A stretch of 35,090 nt of DNA from positions 1 to 35,090 of the forward strand of contig CAYQBA010000019.1 of NCBI GenBank assembly GCA_964415605.1. Reading direction: 5' to 3'. The DNA comes from UCB3 sp964415605. GTDB taxonomy: Bacteria; Chloroflexota; Anaerolineae; Epilineales; Epilineaceae. The position numbers and the translations under genes are program-made. Shown piece by piece: positions 27,601-33,723 of the stretch (positions within the stretch are counted from its first letter, which is position 1; each line of letters starts with the position of its first letter). Under the pieces are notes generated by a model. It had not been told where the DNA came from and ran no database searches. It worked only from the letters and a program-made list of their open reading frames with translations.

Positions 27601-28032
27601 GCGCGCCACGTGCGCGGCCAGGACCATGAGCGCGACCTCGACGTCGGCGTAGGCCTGGACGAAGAGCGACCGCAGGATGGCGGCCTGCTCGCGCCGCCGG
27701 TCGACGTCGGCGGCCGGCCAGCGGTCGGGGATGCGATCCAGCGCCGCGCAGGTCTTCGCCAGCACCCGCACGCGCGGGGCGCCATCGCCGAGGCGGCCGA
27801 GCAGCTCGGCGGGCTCGGCGGGCGCGACGGCGCGCAGCACGGCCGCCGCGAGCACGGGGGACGGCAGCCGCCACTCGGTCAGGACTCGCAGCCATGCGTC
27901 GAGATGCCCGCTGTGAACGATCGAGGCGGAAATGGCGTGGCGGTCGACGAGCCGGCGGCAGTCCTGCACCGTGGCTCGGCCGCGCACAGAAAGATGGTGG
28001 AAGGGCGGAAGCCCCGCGTTCGGGTCGGGCAC
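24625..28032 (-). CDS. RelA/SpoT-like pseudoenzyme fused to a STAND-type NTPase
   Basis: The product is 1135 residues. The order follows a long Rel protein: HD-like helices (~30-200), synthetase-like (~200-350), TGS (385-448, VVFTPLGESYPLPDGSTPID), helical linker, CC motif (C589-C590), ACT (~641-715), then a NTPase (Walker A GINRIGKTSLL with K793; Walker B VVMIDELN with D887) and 'GHPFYIHTV'. Catalytic sites are lost. The hydrolase HD pair is R67-A68 and the later Asp is A140. In the synthetase the 'YD..A.R' motif has R260 and D265 in swapped places, the K-rich GRPKH loop reads GHEPCPAGVYRHQQ, and EVQIRT reads DVRIYT (333-338). 'NGY' is kept (N308-Y310). Substrate binding without (p)ppGpp turnover is the inference. 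The GTG start at 28032 has no clear ribosome site, so the N-terminus is uncertain. It is the first gene of the operon. Confidence 0.88.
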   Translation of the reverse strand: MPDPNAGLPPFHHLSVRGRATVQDCRRLVDRHAISASIVHSGHLDAWLRVLTEWRLPSPVLAAAVLRAVAPAEPAELLGRLGDGAPRVRVLAKTCAALDRIPDRWPAADVDRRREQAAILRSLFVQAYADVEVALMVLAAHVARMRAIDALEYDAARHLCSTNDAIFLPLTEMLGMWQLRYDLGDTSLAHVDPRKAWDPIRRQLASVAEHRTECLGDLERVLLTALRAAGIEAEVRGHEPCPAGVYRHQQRGEQLPEVCRRLKLDVVVASREACYRALACVHHTYPPLDWRSLQGGAFHDFVAAPTYNGYRILGTSVGYRPPGGDTRTVLRTDVRIYTPDMHRVNWHGIVGARYLGSPEAIPRAWWDDAERMAFVNARPPGTASDAIVVFTPLGESYPLPDGSTPIDFAYRIHSDIGDHCKRIWVNGSLAGVDRRLANGDMVEIETDPHLLAVEKAWVDIAKTSMAKISIRRALRHRTPGIHPGRERIDRVLRDELEAQGLPPAAPTDLDRFLDRLAREVGLADVGGLYEPIARPDMVRGARGLTPSHITARWVTAQLAGYIVRADGQPLDVPVERVRLAQCPGQGRICCPTLATEIVGRLSLPGTRHVRLVVHHRDCPDAPAAADAVPLAWRVAPQAEAVARITIEAFDRHRLLDDILARVYERYADGLYLIRAQAEVDRNHVARMQLDVNVTGPAALPALDEQLQALRHASAIDTYRIEMLSEVEKLLIARRARAANPYTAIAVRDQRMFKGRHAEIARIDALLHAGLRDHAHAVSSQNLAVVYGINRIGKTSLLRFLRDSALAPADFATVLLDMQRLPAHHEAALWASLAEAIRKAIDPARAPGAGRAAGPRRFKTQAEGDGFEDWFLQALRSLGARRLVVMIDELNVLDELWEARECQRAIRRLKGLVEGHSAVRFVVCVQESYFRTLPRRDPTADGSVALLRTGIPVGLGFLDPRASEQLIREPMGEALRLADEVVARIAHLTAGHPFYIHTVMHDLVGRALHENRRIITPEHLDTVLADTLRHGPHLFHDFLRHERGAAARAALSGLAHASGPDHRDATLDAIARARQERGLRPNTAAIAQALRGLDDAGVVRHRDLAGGQAYSLRVPLFADWLRAYRPLSSYTDLEPR

Positions 28033-28086
28033 TGGCGATCAGGTGCGGCAATGGGTGCGTGCAAGGTACGCGGCGGTAACTGCGTC

Positions 28087-28116
28087 ATTTTACCACAGAC
28101 GAGACCGGATTGTCCA
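28087..28116 (-). promoter_or_regulatory. Promoter of the Rel-like/NTPase operon
   Basis: On the minus strand TGGACA (28116-28111), 18 bases, TAAAAT (28092-28087); both boxes match 5/6. The leader to the GTG at 28032 would be about 45-50 bases. The region is more AT-rich than either flanking gene. Confidence 0.65.
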
Positions 28117-28136
28117 TTAAGATTCTGTCACGCGTA

Positions 28137-28166
28137 TTGACATGAATGCTTTGAGTATGTTACCCT
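28137..28166 (+). promoter_or_regulatory. Divergent promoter of the SPFH gene
   Basis: A perfect TTGACA (28137-28142), 18 bases, TACCCT (28161-28166). It is 20 bases from the opposing -35 box, so one regulator could control both directions. The leader to the ATG at 28334 would be about 160 bases. Confidence 0.5.
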
Positions 28167-28333
28167 AGACGCGCAAGACCCCCATCTGCCCGATGGCAGA
28201 CCATCAGCTCGCCGGGGATCCTCCTCCCCCCGACCGTCGCGTCGATCCCGTGCTCTGGCGGCCGCGCAGGCCCGCCCGGTCGACGTCCCCGCTGTCCTGC
28301 AAGCCCGGAAGGGCGGAAACGGAGAGCAAAGAG

Positions 28334-29269
28334 ATGGGTGCGCTGCTGAAGTGGGCCGGAGCGTTCGTCCTGCCGGTCATGGCGTTCATCGTGTCGTCCG
28401 ATACCGTTGTCACGGCCGCTGCCGCCGCGGTGGTGGTCGGCCTCATGTTCGCGCTCATGTGTTCACGCTGCCTGTACCGCCCGCCGGAGCAGCACTATGC
28501 CGTGGTGTTCCAACCCGGGTTCCGGAACTACCGTATTGTCGGTGTGAACGAATGGACCGTCATCTTCCCACTGGCCGAGCGGTTGCGCGCCGTGGTGTCT
28601 GGGAACATGGCGATGCTCAAGACATCCCATCCTGGAGTTGCGACCCGCGATGGCTTCCCGATCGACGTCTTCGTCAGTTGGACCTATCAGCTCAATCCCA
28701 ACCTGCTCTCGTACTTGTCTGTGCCGGAGTACCTCGCCCATACGGAACGGAATGAGTGGCCGAAGATCCTTCAGTCCCAGGTCAACGGGGTGATTCGCGC
28801 CGTCATGATCCGCCATCGCGATGCCGACCTTCTGACCGGCTCAGGACAGGACTTGCTAAAGCAAGAACTTGGCGCGAAGGCGGCGGCACAGCTGCGAGGG
28901 TTTGGAATCGACCTCAACCCGGGGTTCGGAGTGAACCTGCAAGCAGTGCGCCCTTCCCAACGGGTGCGGCAGGCCATGGAAGGTCGCCGCGCGGCGGAGC
29001 ATGAGGGTCCTGGACACTTGGAGAAGGTCAGATCACTGGCTGACCTGAAGGAGTCCATGGGCTTGTCGCCAGCGGATCTCCATGGCTTGAGCGCCATTGT
29101 CAATCCCGCGGCTGGTGCGGGTTCAATTGTGACGGTGCTCAACCCCGACCATACAGGCCGCCTTTTCGGTTCGGCACCGACTCCCGCTCCGCAAGGAACG
29201 GGTGGTGACGACCATCCCACCGCACCACTTCATCCAAGGCGTCGGAGCGGTACGTCTCGGCTATCATGA
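28334..29269 (+). CDS. Membrane-anchored SPFH/Band-7 (flotillin/prohibitin-like) protein
   Basis: The product is 311 residues. Two adjacent hydrophobic segments (LLKWAGAFVLPVMAFIV, residues ~4-20, and VVTAAAAAVVVGLMFALM, ~25-42) form a membrane hairpin. The SPFH domain follows (~48-225): YRPPEQHYAVVFQPGFRNYR, then WTVIFPLAERLRAVV, then TRDGFPIDVFVSWTYQL, then GFGIDLNPGFGVNLQAVRPS; the 'dgf.v.v...w.y.l' core is typical. The tail is charged then Gly/Pro-rich and disordered. SPFH proteins oligomerise on membranes and organise signalling or protease complexes. Its DNA is visibly less GC-rich than the gene pair it diverges from, suggesting separate acquisition. The start at 28334 is preceded by GGAGAGCAAAGAG. 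The divergent placement suggests, but does not prove, a link to the Rel-like operon. Confidence 0.8.
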   Translation: MGALLKWAGAFVLPVMAFIVSSDTVVTAAAAAVVVGLMFALMCSRCLYRPPEQHYAVVFQPGFRNYRIVGVNEWTVIFPLAERLRAVVSGNMAMLKTSHPGVATRDGFPIDVFVSWTYQLNPNLLSYLSVPEYLAHTERNEWPKILQSQVNGVIRAVMIRHRDADLLTGSGQDLLKQELGAKAAAQLRGFGIDLNPGFGVNLQAVRPSQRVRQAMEGRRAAEHEGPGHLEKVRSLADLKESMGLSPADLHGLSAIVNPAAGAGSIVTVLNPDHTGRLFGSAPTPAPQGTGGDDHPTAPLHPRRRSGTSRLS

Positions 29270-29292
29270 CTTCACGCTCCCGCGGCCATCTG

Positions 29293-29333
29293 GAGGCCTC
29301 CGGGAAATCCGTGCCGCGCCGCCCGGAGGCCTC
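29293..29333 (+). promoter_or_regulatory. 12-bp inverted repeat covering the isomerase ribosome site
   Basis: GAGGCCTCCGGG (29293-29304) pairs perfectly with CCCGGAGGCCTC (29322-29333) across a 17-base loop. The second arm contains the GGAGG of the next gene (ATG at 29341). It could be the terminator of the SPFH gene, a translational switch, or both. Confidence 0.45.
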
Positions 29334-29340
29334 TCCCCCC

Positions 29341-29796
29341 ATGCGCATCGCCCTCAGCACCGACGCCCGCGCCCCGCTCGTCGACGCCGTGCTGGCCGAG
29401 CTCGAGCGCCGCGGGCATGCCGTCACGTACATCGGCCCGGCCGGCGGCGCCGAGGCCGACTGGCCCGACGTCACCCGCCAGGCCGCCGAGGCCGTCGCGC
29501 GCGGCGCGGCCGACGAGGCCATCGTGATGTGCTGGACCGGCACCGGGGCGTGCATCGCCGCCAACAAGGTGCGGGGCGTCCGCGCGGCGCTGTGCCACGA
29601 CGCCGAGACCGCCCGCGGGGCCCGCACGTGGAACCACGCCAACGCCCTCGCCCTCAGCCTGCGGCTGACCTCGATCCCGGTGGCCCTCGAGATCCTCGAC
29701 GCGTGGCTCGCCACCCCGCTCAGCACGGACCCGTGGAACCTGGCCCAGATCGCGCGGATCGACGCCATGGATCGGGCCCGCGCCGTCGATCCGTGA
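29341..29796 (+). CDS. rpiB: RpiB/LacA/LacB-family sugar-phosphate isomerase
   Basis: The product is 151 residues, the normal size. MRIALSTDARAPLVDAVLAE opens the Rossmann-like fold; the catalytic Cys64 lies in MCWTGTGACIAANKVRGV with the family's 'C.TGTG..I.ANK' pattern, and RAALCHDAETARGARTWNH carries the conserved His/Asn. In E. coli RpiB the start is 'DH', but here Asp8 is followed by Ala, so the phosphate- or ring-opening His is missing. That places it in a divergent branch whose substrate may not be ribose 5-phosphate. The ATG at 29341 has GGAGG 11 bases upstream, inside an inverted repeat. The frame extends back to 29266 and overlaps the SPFH stop, but that extension has no family similarity. 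Confidence 0.8.
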   Translation: MRIALSTDARAPLVDAVLAELERRGHAVTYIGPAGGAEADWPDVTRQAAEAVARGAADEAIVMCWTGTGACIAANKVRGVRAALCHDAETARGARTWNHANALALSLRLTSIPVALEILDAWLATPLSTDPWNLAQIARIDAMDRARAVDP

Positions 29797-29799
29797 CGG

Positions 29800-31755
29800 T
29801 CAGCGCGCCCGGGCGATCTCGTCCACCGCCTGCGGGTTGACCAGCGACGACGTGTCGCCCGCCGGCTGCCCGAGGTAGGCCGAGCGCACCATCCGCCGCA
29901 TGACCTTTGCGTTGCGCGTCTTGGGCAGGTCGCTGACGAACCACACCTCGCGCGGCGCCAGCGGCTTGCCCATCGCATCCACGATCATCCGCCGCAGCTC
30001 CGCCCGCAGCGCGTCCGACGGCGCCGCGCCCGCCCCCAGCACGCAGAACACCACCAGCTCGCTGCCCTTGACCTCGTGCGGCACCCCGATCGCCGCCGCC
30101 TCGACCACGTCCGGGTGCGCCACCAGCACCGATTCGACCTCCGCCGGCCCCAGCCGCTTGCCGGCGATCTTGATCGTGTCGTCCGACCGCCCCAGGATGT
30201 ACCACATCCCGTCGTCGTCCACCGCCGCGAAGTCGCCGTGCACCCAGATCCCCGGCCAGCGCGACCAGTACGTCTCGACATAGCGCTCCGGGTCGCGCCA
30301 GAACCCGCGCGTCATCCCGATCCACGGCGCCTTGATGACCAGCTCGCCGACCGCGCCGACCACCGGGTCGCCGCGCTCGTCCAGGACGTCCGCCGCGATG
30401 CCGGGGCACGGCCCCGCGAACGCGCACGCCTTAAGCGGCAGGATCGGGTTGCCCATGACGATGCCGCCCGAGATCTCGGTGCCGCCGGAGTAGTTGACGA
30501 TGGGCCGCAGCCCGTGCCCGACGCTCTGGAACAGCCAGCGCCACGGGTCGGGGTTCCACGGCTCGCCGGTCGACGCGAAGCACCGCAGGCTGCCGAGGTC
30601 GTGGGCCTGGTGCGGCGCGTCGCCGTGCGGGATGAGGCTGCGGATCAGCGTCGGCGACACGCCGAGCTGGTTGACGCGGTGGCGCTCCACCAGCGCCCAC
30701 AGCCGGTCCGGACCCGGGTAGTCGGGCGCCCCGTCGTACAGCAGGCACGTGGCGCCCAGGAGCAGCGACCCGAACACCAGCCACGGGCCCATCATCCAAC
30801 CCATGTCGGTCATCCAGTAGATGACGTCGCCGGCATGCACGTCGGTGCCGAAGGCCATGTCCTGCGCCGCTTTCACCGGGAACCCGCAGTGCGTGTGCAC
30901 CGCGCCCTTGGGCTGGCCGGTCGTGCCCGACGTGTAGATCACCATCATGACGTCCTCGGCGGACGTGTCCGCCGCATCCGCCGTGTCGGGCTGGGGTTCG
31001 ACCAGGTCGTCCCACCAGTGGTCGCGCCCGGCCTGCATCGGGACAGCGTGCCCGGTGCGGCGCACCACGATCATGTGCCGCAGCGTCGGCACCTCGGCCG
31101 CCGCGGCGTCGGCCACCGACTTCATGTCGGCGACCTTCCCGCGCCGGAAGGCGCCGTCCGCCGCGAACAGGGCCTTGGCGTCGGCGTTGACCAGGCGCGT
31201 GACGATGGCGTCCTTGCCGTAGCCCGAGAAGAGCGGCAGCACGATGCCCCCGAGCTTGACCACGGCCAGCAGGGCCACGACGATCTCGGGGGTCATGGGC
31301 ATGTACAGGCCGACGGCGTCGCCCGGTCCGAGGCCGAGCGCGCGCAGGGCGTTGACGGCCCGGTTGACGGCGGCGTGCAGCTCGCCGTACGTCAGGGTCC
31401 GGACCGCGCCTTCCTCGCCTTCCCACACCACGGCCGGCCGCGCGGCGATCGCGGTGCCGACGTACTTGTCGACGCAGTTGTGGGCGATGTTCATCCGCCC
31501 GCCCACGCACCAGCGGGGCCACATGATCCCGGCCGAGAGGTCGACGACGTCGGTGTACGGCACGCGCATCTGGATGTCGAGGTAGCGCAGGATGGCCTCG
31601 GTGAACCACGCGACGTCCTCGGTCGAGCGGCGCATCAGGTCTTCGAAGGTGGCGATGCCGTGCTCGCGCATGAACGCGGTGAGGTGGGCCGGCTCGACGT
31701 AGTCGGGCGTGGGGTACCAGACGATGTCGCCGCCGAAGTCGAAGGGCTCGCTCAT
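29800..31755 (-). CDS. Acetyl-CoA-synthetase-like AMP-forming acyl-CoA ligase
   Basis: The product is 651 residues, the normal length for the ANL superfamily acetyl/propionyl-CoA synthetases. The P-loop is YTSGTTGQPKGAVHTHCG (residues ~274 on, K283). Later motifs are YSGGTEISGGI, the adenylate-binding VHGDFAAVDDDGMWYILGRS, DDTIKIAGKRLGPAEVES, and the catalytic LPKTRNAKVMRR with K617 near the C-terminus. It activates a short carboxylate with ATP and CoA via an acyl-AMP. An unusual N-terminal ~90 residues (IVWYPTPDYVEPAHLTAFMR, then AIATFEDLMRRST) resembles the acetoacetyl/propionyl-CoA synthetase group rather than AcsA proper. The start at 31755 has GGAG eight bases upstream, so the ORF extension to 31839 is rejected. 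The gene ends 3 bases from the isomerase stop, on the opposite strand. Confidence 0.9.
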   Translation of the reverse strand: MSEPFDFGGDIVWYPTPDYVEPAHLTAFMREHGIATFEDLMRRSTEDVAWFTEAILRYLDIQMRVPYTDVVDLSAGIMWPRWCVGGRMNIAHNCVDKYVGTAIAARPAVVWEGEEGAVRTLTYGELHAAVNRAVNALRALGLGPGDAVGLYMPMTPEIVVALLAVVKLGGIVLPLFSGYGKDAIVTRLVNADAKALFAADGAFRRGKVADMKSVADAAAAEVPTLRHMIVVRRTGHAVPMQAGRDHWWDDLVEPQPDTADAADTSAEDVMMVIYTSGTTGQPKGAVHTHCGFPVKAAQDMAFGTDVHAGDVIYWMTDMGWMMGPWLVFGSLLLGATCLLYDGAPDYPGPDRLWALVERHRVNQLGVSPTLIRSLIPHGDAPHQAHDLGSLRCFASTGEPWNPDPWRWLFQSVGHGLRPIVNYSGGTEISGGIVMGNPILPLKACAFAGPCPGIAADVLDERGDPVVGAVGELVIKAPWIGMTRGFWRDPERYVETYWSRWPGIWVHGDFAAVDDDGMWYILGRSDDTIKIAGKRLGPAEVESVLVAHPDVVEAAAIGVPHEVKGSELVVFCVLGAGAAPSDALRAELRRMIVDAMGKPLAPREVWFVSDLPKTRNAKVMRRMVRSAYLGQPAGDTSSLVNPQAVDEIARAR

Positions 31756-31826
31756 GGGTGTGCTCCGTCGGGCTGCCGCGTGGGGCGGTGATCGGTGGGG
31801 CGCGCCCGGGGACGGGCGGCGGGCGG

Positions 31827-31856
31827 ATGTTAAGCCCACGCGGGGGCTTTGCGCAA
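31827..31856 (-). promoter_or_regulatory. Candidate promoter of the acyl-CoA ligase
   Basis: On the minus strand TTGCGC (31856-31851), 18 bases, TAACAT (31832-31827). Leader about 65 bases. The two genes at 31755 and 32106 are divergent, so the 350-base gap must hold both promoters. Confidence 0.4.
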
Positions 31857-32007
31857 CTGCGGCGGGCGCCTAGGGATGCCGATGTTGCGTGGATCTTCGG
31901 TGTGCCGATGGTGCTGTGCTGAGGCCGCGTTGAAGGTGTGTCAGGCGTGTCGTCCTGGCGGCGGCGCGGCGGCCTCTCATCTTGACGAGCGCCGCTCGCC
32001 ACGCCCG

Positions 32008-32037
32008 TTGCCCGCAGCTCTCGGCCAGTGGCATACT
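32008..32037 (+). promoter_or_regulatory. Candidate promoter of the ATP-grasp gene
   Basis: TTGCCC (32008-32013), 18 bases, CATACT (32032-32037). Leader about 60 bases to the ATG at 32106. Apart from this and the opposing candidate, the 31756-32105 gap shows nothing clear. Confidence 0.4.
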
Positions 32038-32105
32038 CCTGCTGCTTTGACCCCCTCCCGATCGATCCCATCCCGAATCCTGACCGCGAAAGGGCGTCTC
32101 CTGTG

Positions 32106-33659
32106 ATGAGCTACGACTTGCCCCCGTACGACCTCGGCCTGTCCGCGGAGGCGGCCGCCGAGCGGTTCGCGGCCCTCCAGCGCAAGCTGGTGCCGCTGTG
32201 GACGTCGATCAAGGCACTGAGCGACGACGAGCAGACCATCGTGGTGGTGCCGTCGTTGTCGGTGGACGTCATCTTGCGGCCGTCGGAGGTTCAGGCGTAC
32301 GAGGAGCGGTTCCTGTTCCTCTTGCTGCTGTTGCGCCAGCCGCGGGCACGGCTGATCTACGTGACGTCGCAGCCCGTGAACCCGGACATCATCGACTACT
32401 ACCTCGGCCTCATGCCGGGCATCATCGCCAGCCACGCCCGGCGCCGGCTTAAGCTGGTGTCGCCGATGGATGGCTCGTCGCGGCCGCTCAGCCTCAAGCT
32501 GCTCGAGCGGCCGCACCTCATCGCCCAGTTGCGCGGCTTGATCCGGAACCTCGACCGCTGCCACCTGGTGCCGTTCAACACGACGATCCTCGAGCGCGAC
32601 CTGGCCGTGGCCATCGGAATCCCGATGTACGGCGCGGACCCCTCGCACTTCCCGCTGGGGACCAAGAGCGGCGGGCGCAAGGTCTTCGCCGCGGCGGGGG
32701 TGCCGCACCCGTTGGGGGTGGAGGACCTGGCGAGCGAGGGCGACGTGGTGGCGGCGATCGCGGACATGCGGGCCCGGCGGCCGGGGATGCGTCAGGTGAT
32801 CGTCAAGCTGAACGAGGGGGTCTCGGGCGAGGGCAACGCGATGGTCGACCTCGACGGCCTGCCGCCGCCGGGCGCGGCGGACGAGCGGGCGGCGGTGGCG
32901 GAGCGGGTGCGAGGGATGCGCCTCGAATCGCCGGCGGTGTCGTACGCGATGTTTGCGGAGAAGCTGGGGGTCAACGGGGGGATCGCGGAGGAGCGGATCG
33001 TGGGCGAGGATCTGCGTAGCCCGAGCACGCAGTTGCGGGTGACGCCGCTGGGGGCGGTGGAGCGGCTGTCGACGCACGACCAGCTGCTCGGGGGCGAGGG
33101 CGGGCAGAGCTATCTGGGCTGCCGGTTCCCGGCGGATCCGGGGTACGCGGCGGACATCATGCGGCTGGGGGCGCGGGTCGGGGAGGTGCTGGCGGGTGAG
33201 GGGGTGCTGGGGCGGTTCGCGGTGGACTTCGTGACGGTCCGGCGGCGGGACGGGGGCTGGGATGCCTACGCGATCGAGATCAACCTGCGCAAGGGGGGGA
33301 CGACGCACCCGTTCTTGACGCTGCAGTTCTTGACGGATGGGGCGTACGATGCGGACGCGGGGGTCTTCACGACGCCGCGGGGGGAGCGGAAGTGTTTCGT
33401 GGCGAGTGACCATGTGGAGTCGCCGCTGTATCGGGCGTTCACGGTGGATGATCTGTTCGACGTGGCGGTGCGTCACGGGATCCACTATGACCACGCGCGG
33501 CAGTCGGGGGTGGTGTTCCACATGCTGTGTGCGATGGGGGACTGTGGGCGTTTGGGGATGACGGCAGTGGGGGACTCGCCGGCGGACGCGGAGGGGTTGT
33601 TCAACCGGGCTGAGGCGCTGTTGGCGGGCGAGGCCAGGGCGGCGTTGGGGCGGGGGTGA
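32106..33659 (+). CDS. ATP-grasp ligase, PGM1-related (peptide-ligase-like)
   Basis: The product is 517 residues. The C-terminal part has the ATP-grasp layout: a lysine strand (MRQVIVKLNEGVSGEGNAM), the linker region, THDQLLGGEGGQSYLGCRFP, RFAVDFVTVRRRDGGWDAYA and the metal-binding EINLRKGGTTHPF (E391, N393). The GGQ-GC-FPA and EINLR-GGTTHP blocks are characteristic of the PGM1 (pheganomycin peptide ligase) relatives. The N-terminal ~190 residues (DEQTIVVVPSLSVDVILRPS, then EERFLFLLLLLRQPRARLIY, then LVSPMDGSSRPLSLKLLERP) form a Rossmann-like pre-grasp region. It would join a carboxylate to an amine using ATP; the substrates are unknown. No biosynthetic cluster surrounds it. ATG 32106 is used; an in-frame GTG immediately precedes it. 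Confidence 0.82.
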   Translation: MSYDLPPYDLGLSAEAAAERFAALQRKLVPLWTSIKALSDDEQTIVVVPSLSVDVILRPSEVQAYEERFLFLLLLLRQPRARLIYVTSQPVNPDIIDYYLGLMPGIIASHARRRLKLVSPMDGSSRPLSLKLLERPHLIAQLRGLIRNLDRCHLVPFNTTILERDLAVAIGIPMYGADPSHFPLGTKSGGRKVFAAAGVPHPLGVEDLASEGDVVAAIADMRARRPGMRQVIVKLNEGVSGEGNAMVDLDGLPPPGAADERAAVAERVRGMRLESPAVSYAMFAEKLGVNGGIAEERIVGEDLRSPSTQLRVTPLGAVERLSTHDQLLGGEGGQSYLGCRFPADPGYAADIMRLGARVGEVLAGEGVLGRFAVDFVTVRRRDGGWDAYAIEINLRKGGTTHPFLTLQFLTDGAYDADAGVFTTPRGERKCFVASDHVESPLYRAFTVDDLFDVAVRHGIHYDHARQSGVVFHMLCAMGDCGRLGMTAVGDSPADAEGLFNRAEALLAGEARAALGRG

Positions 33660-33723
33660 TGGGTGGTTTGGAGATGACGTCGAAGCTGGGCGTGGGGGGT
33701 GCGGCGGATTGGATGCGGAAGCG

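Noticed and set aside
24733..28140. 1135-residue plus-strand frame opposite the Rel-like gene
   Set aside because: It is the antisense mirror of a gene with clear TGS, ACT and NTPase motifs; it has no domain of its own and low-complexity R/V/D/G composition.
30076..31791. 571-residue plus-strand frame
   Set aside because: Shadow of the acyl-CoA ligase, whose catalytic motifs are intact on the minus strand.
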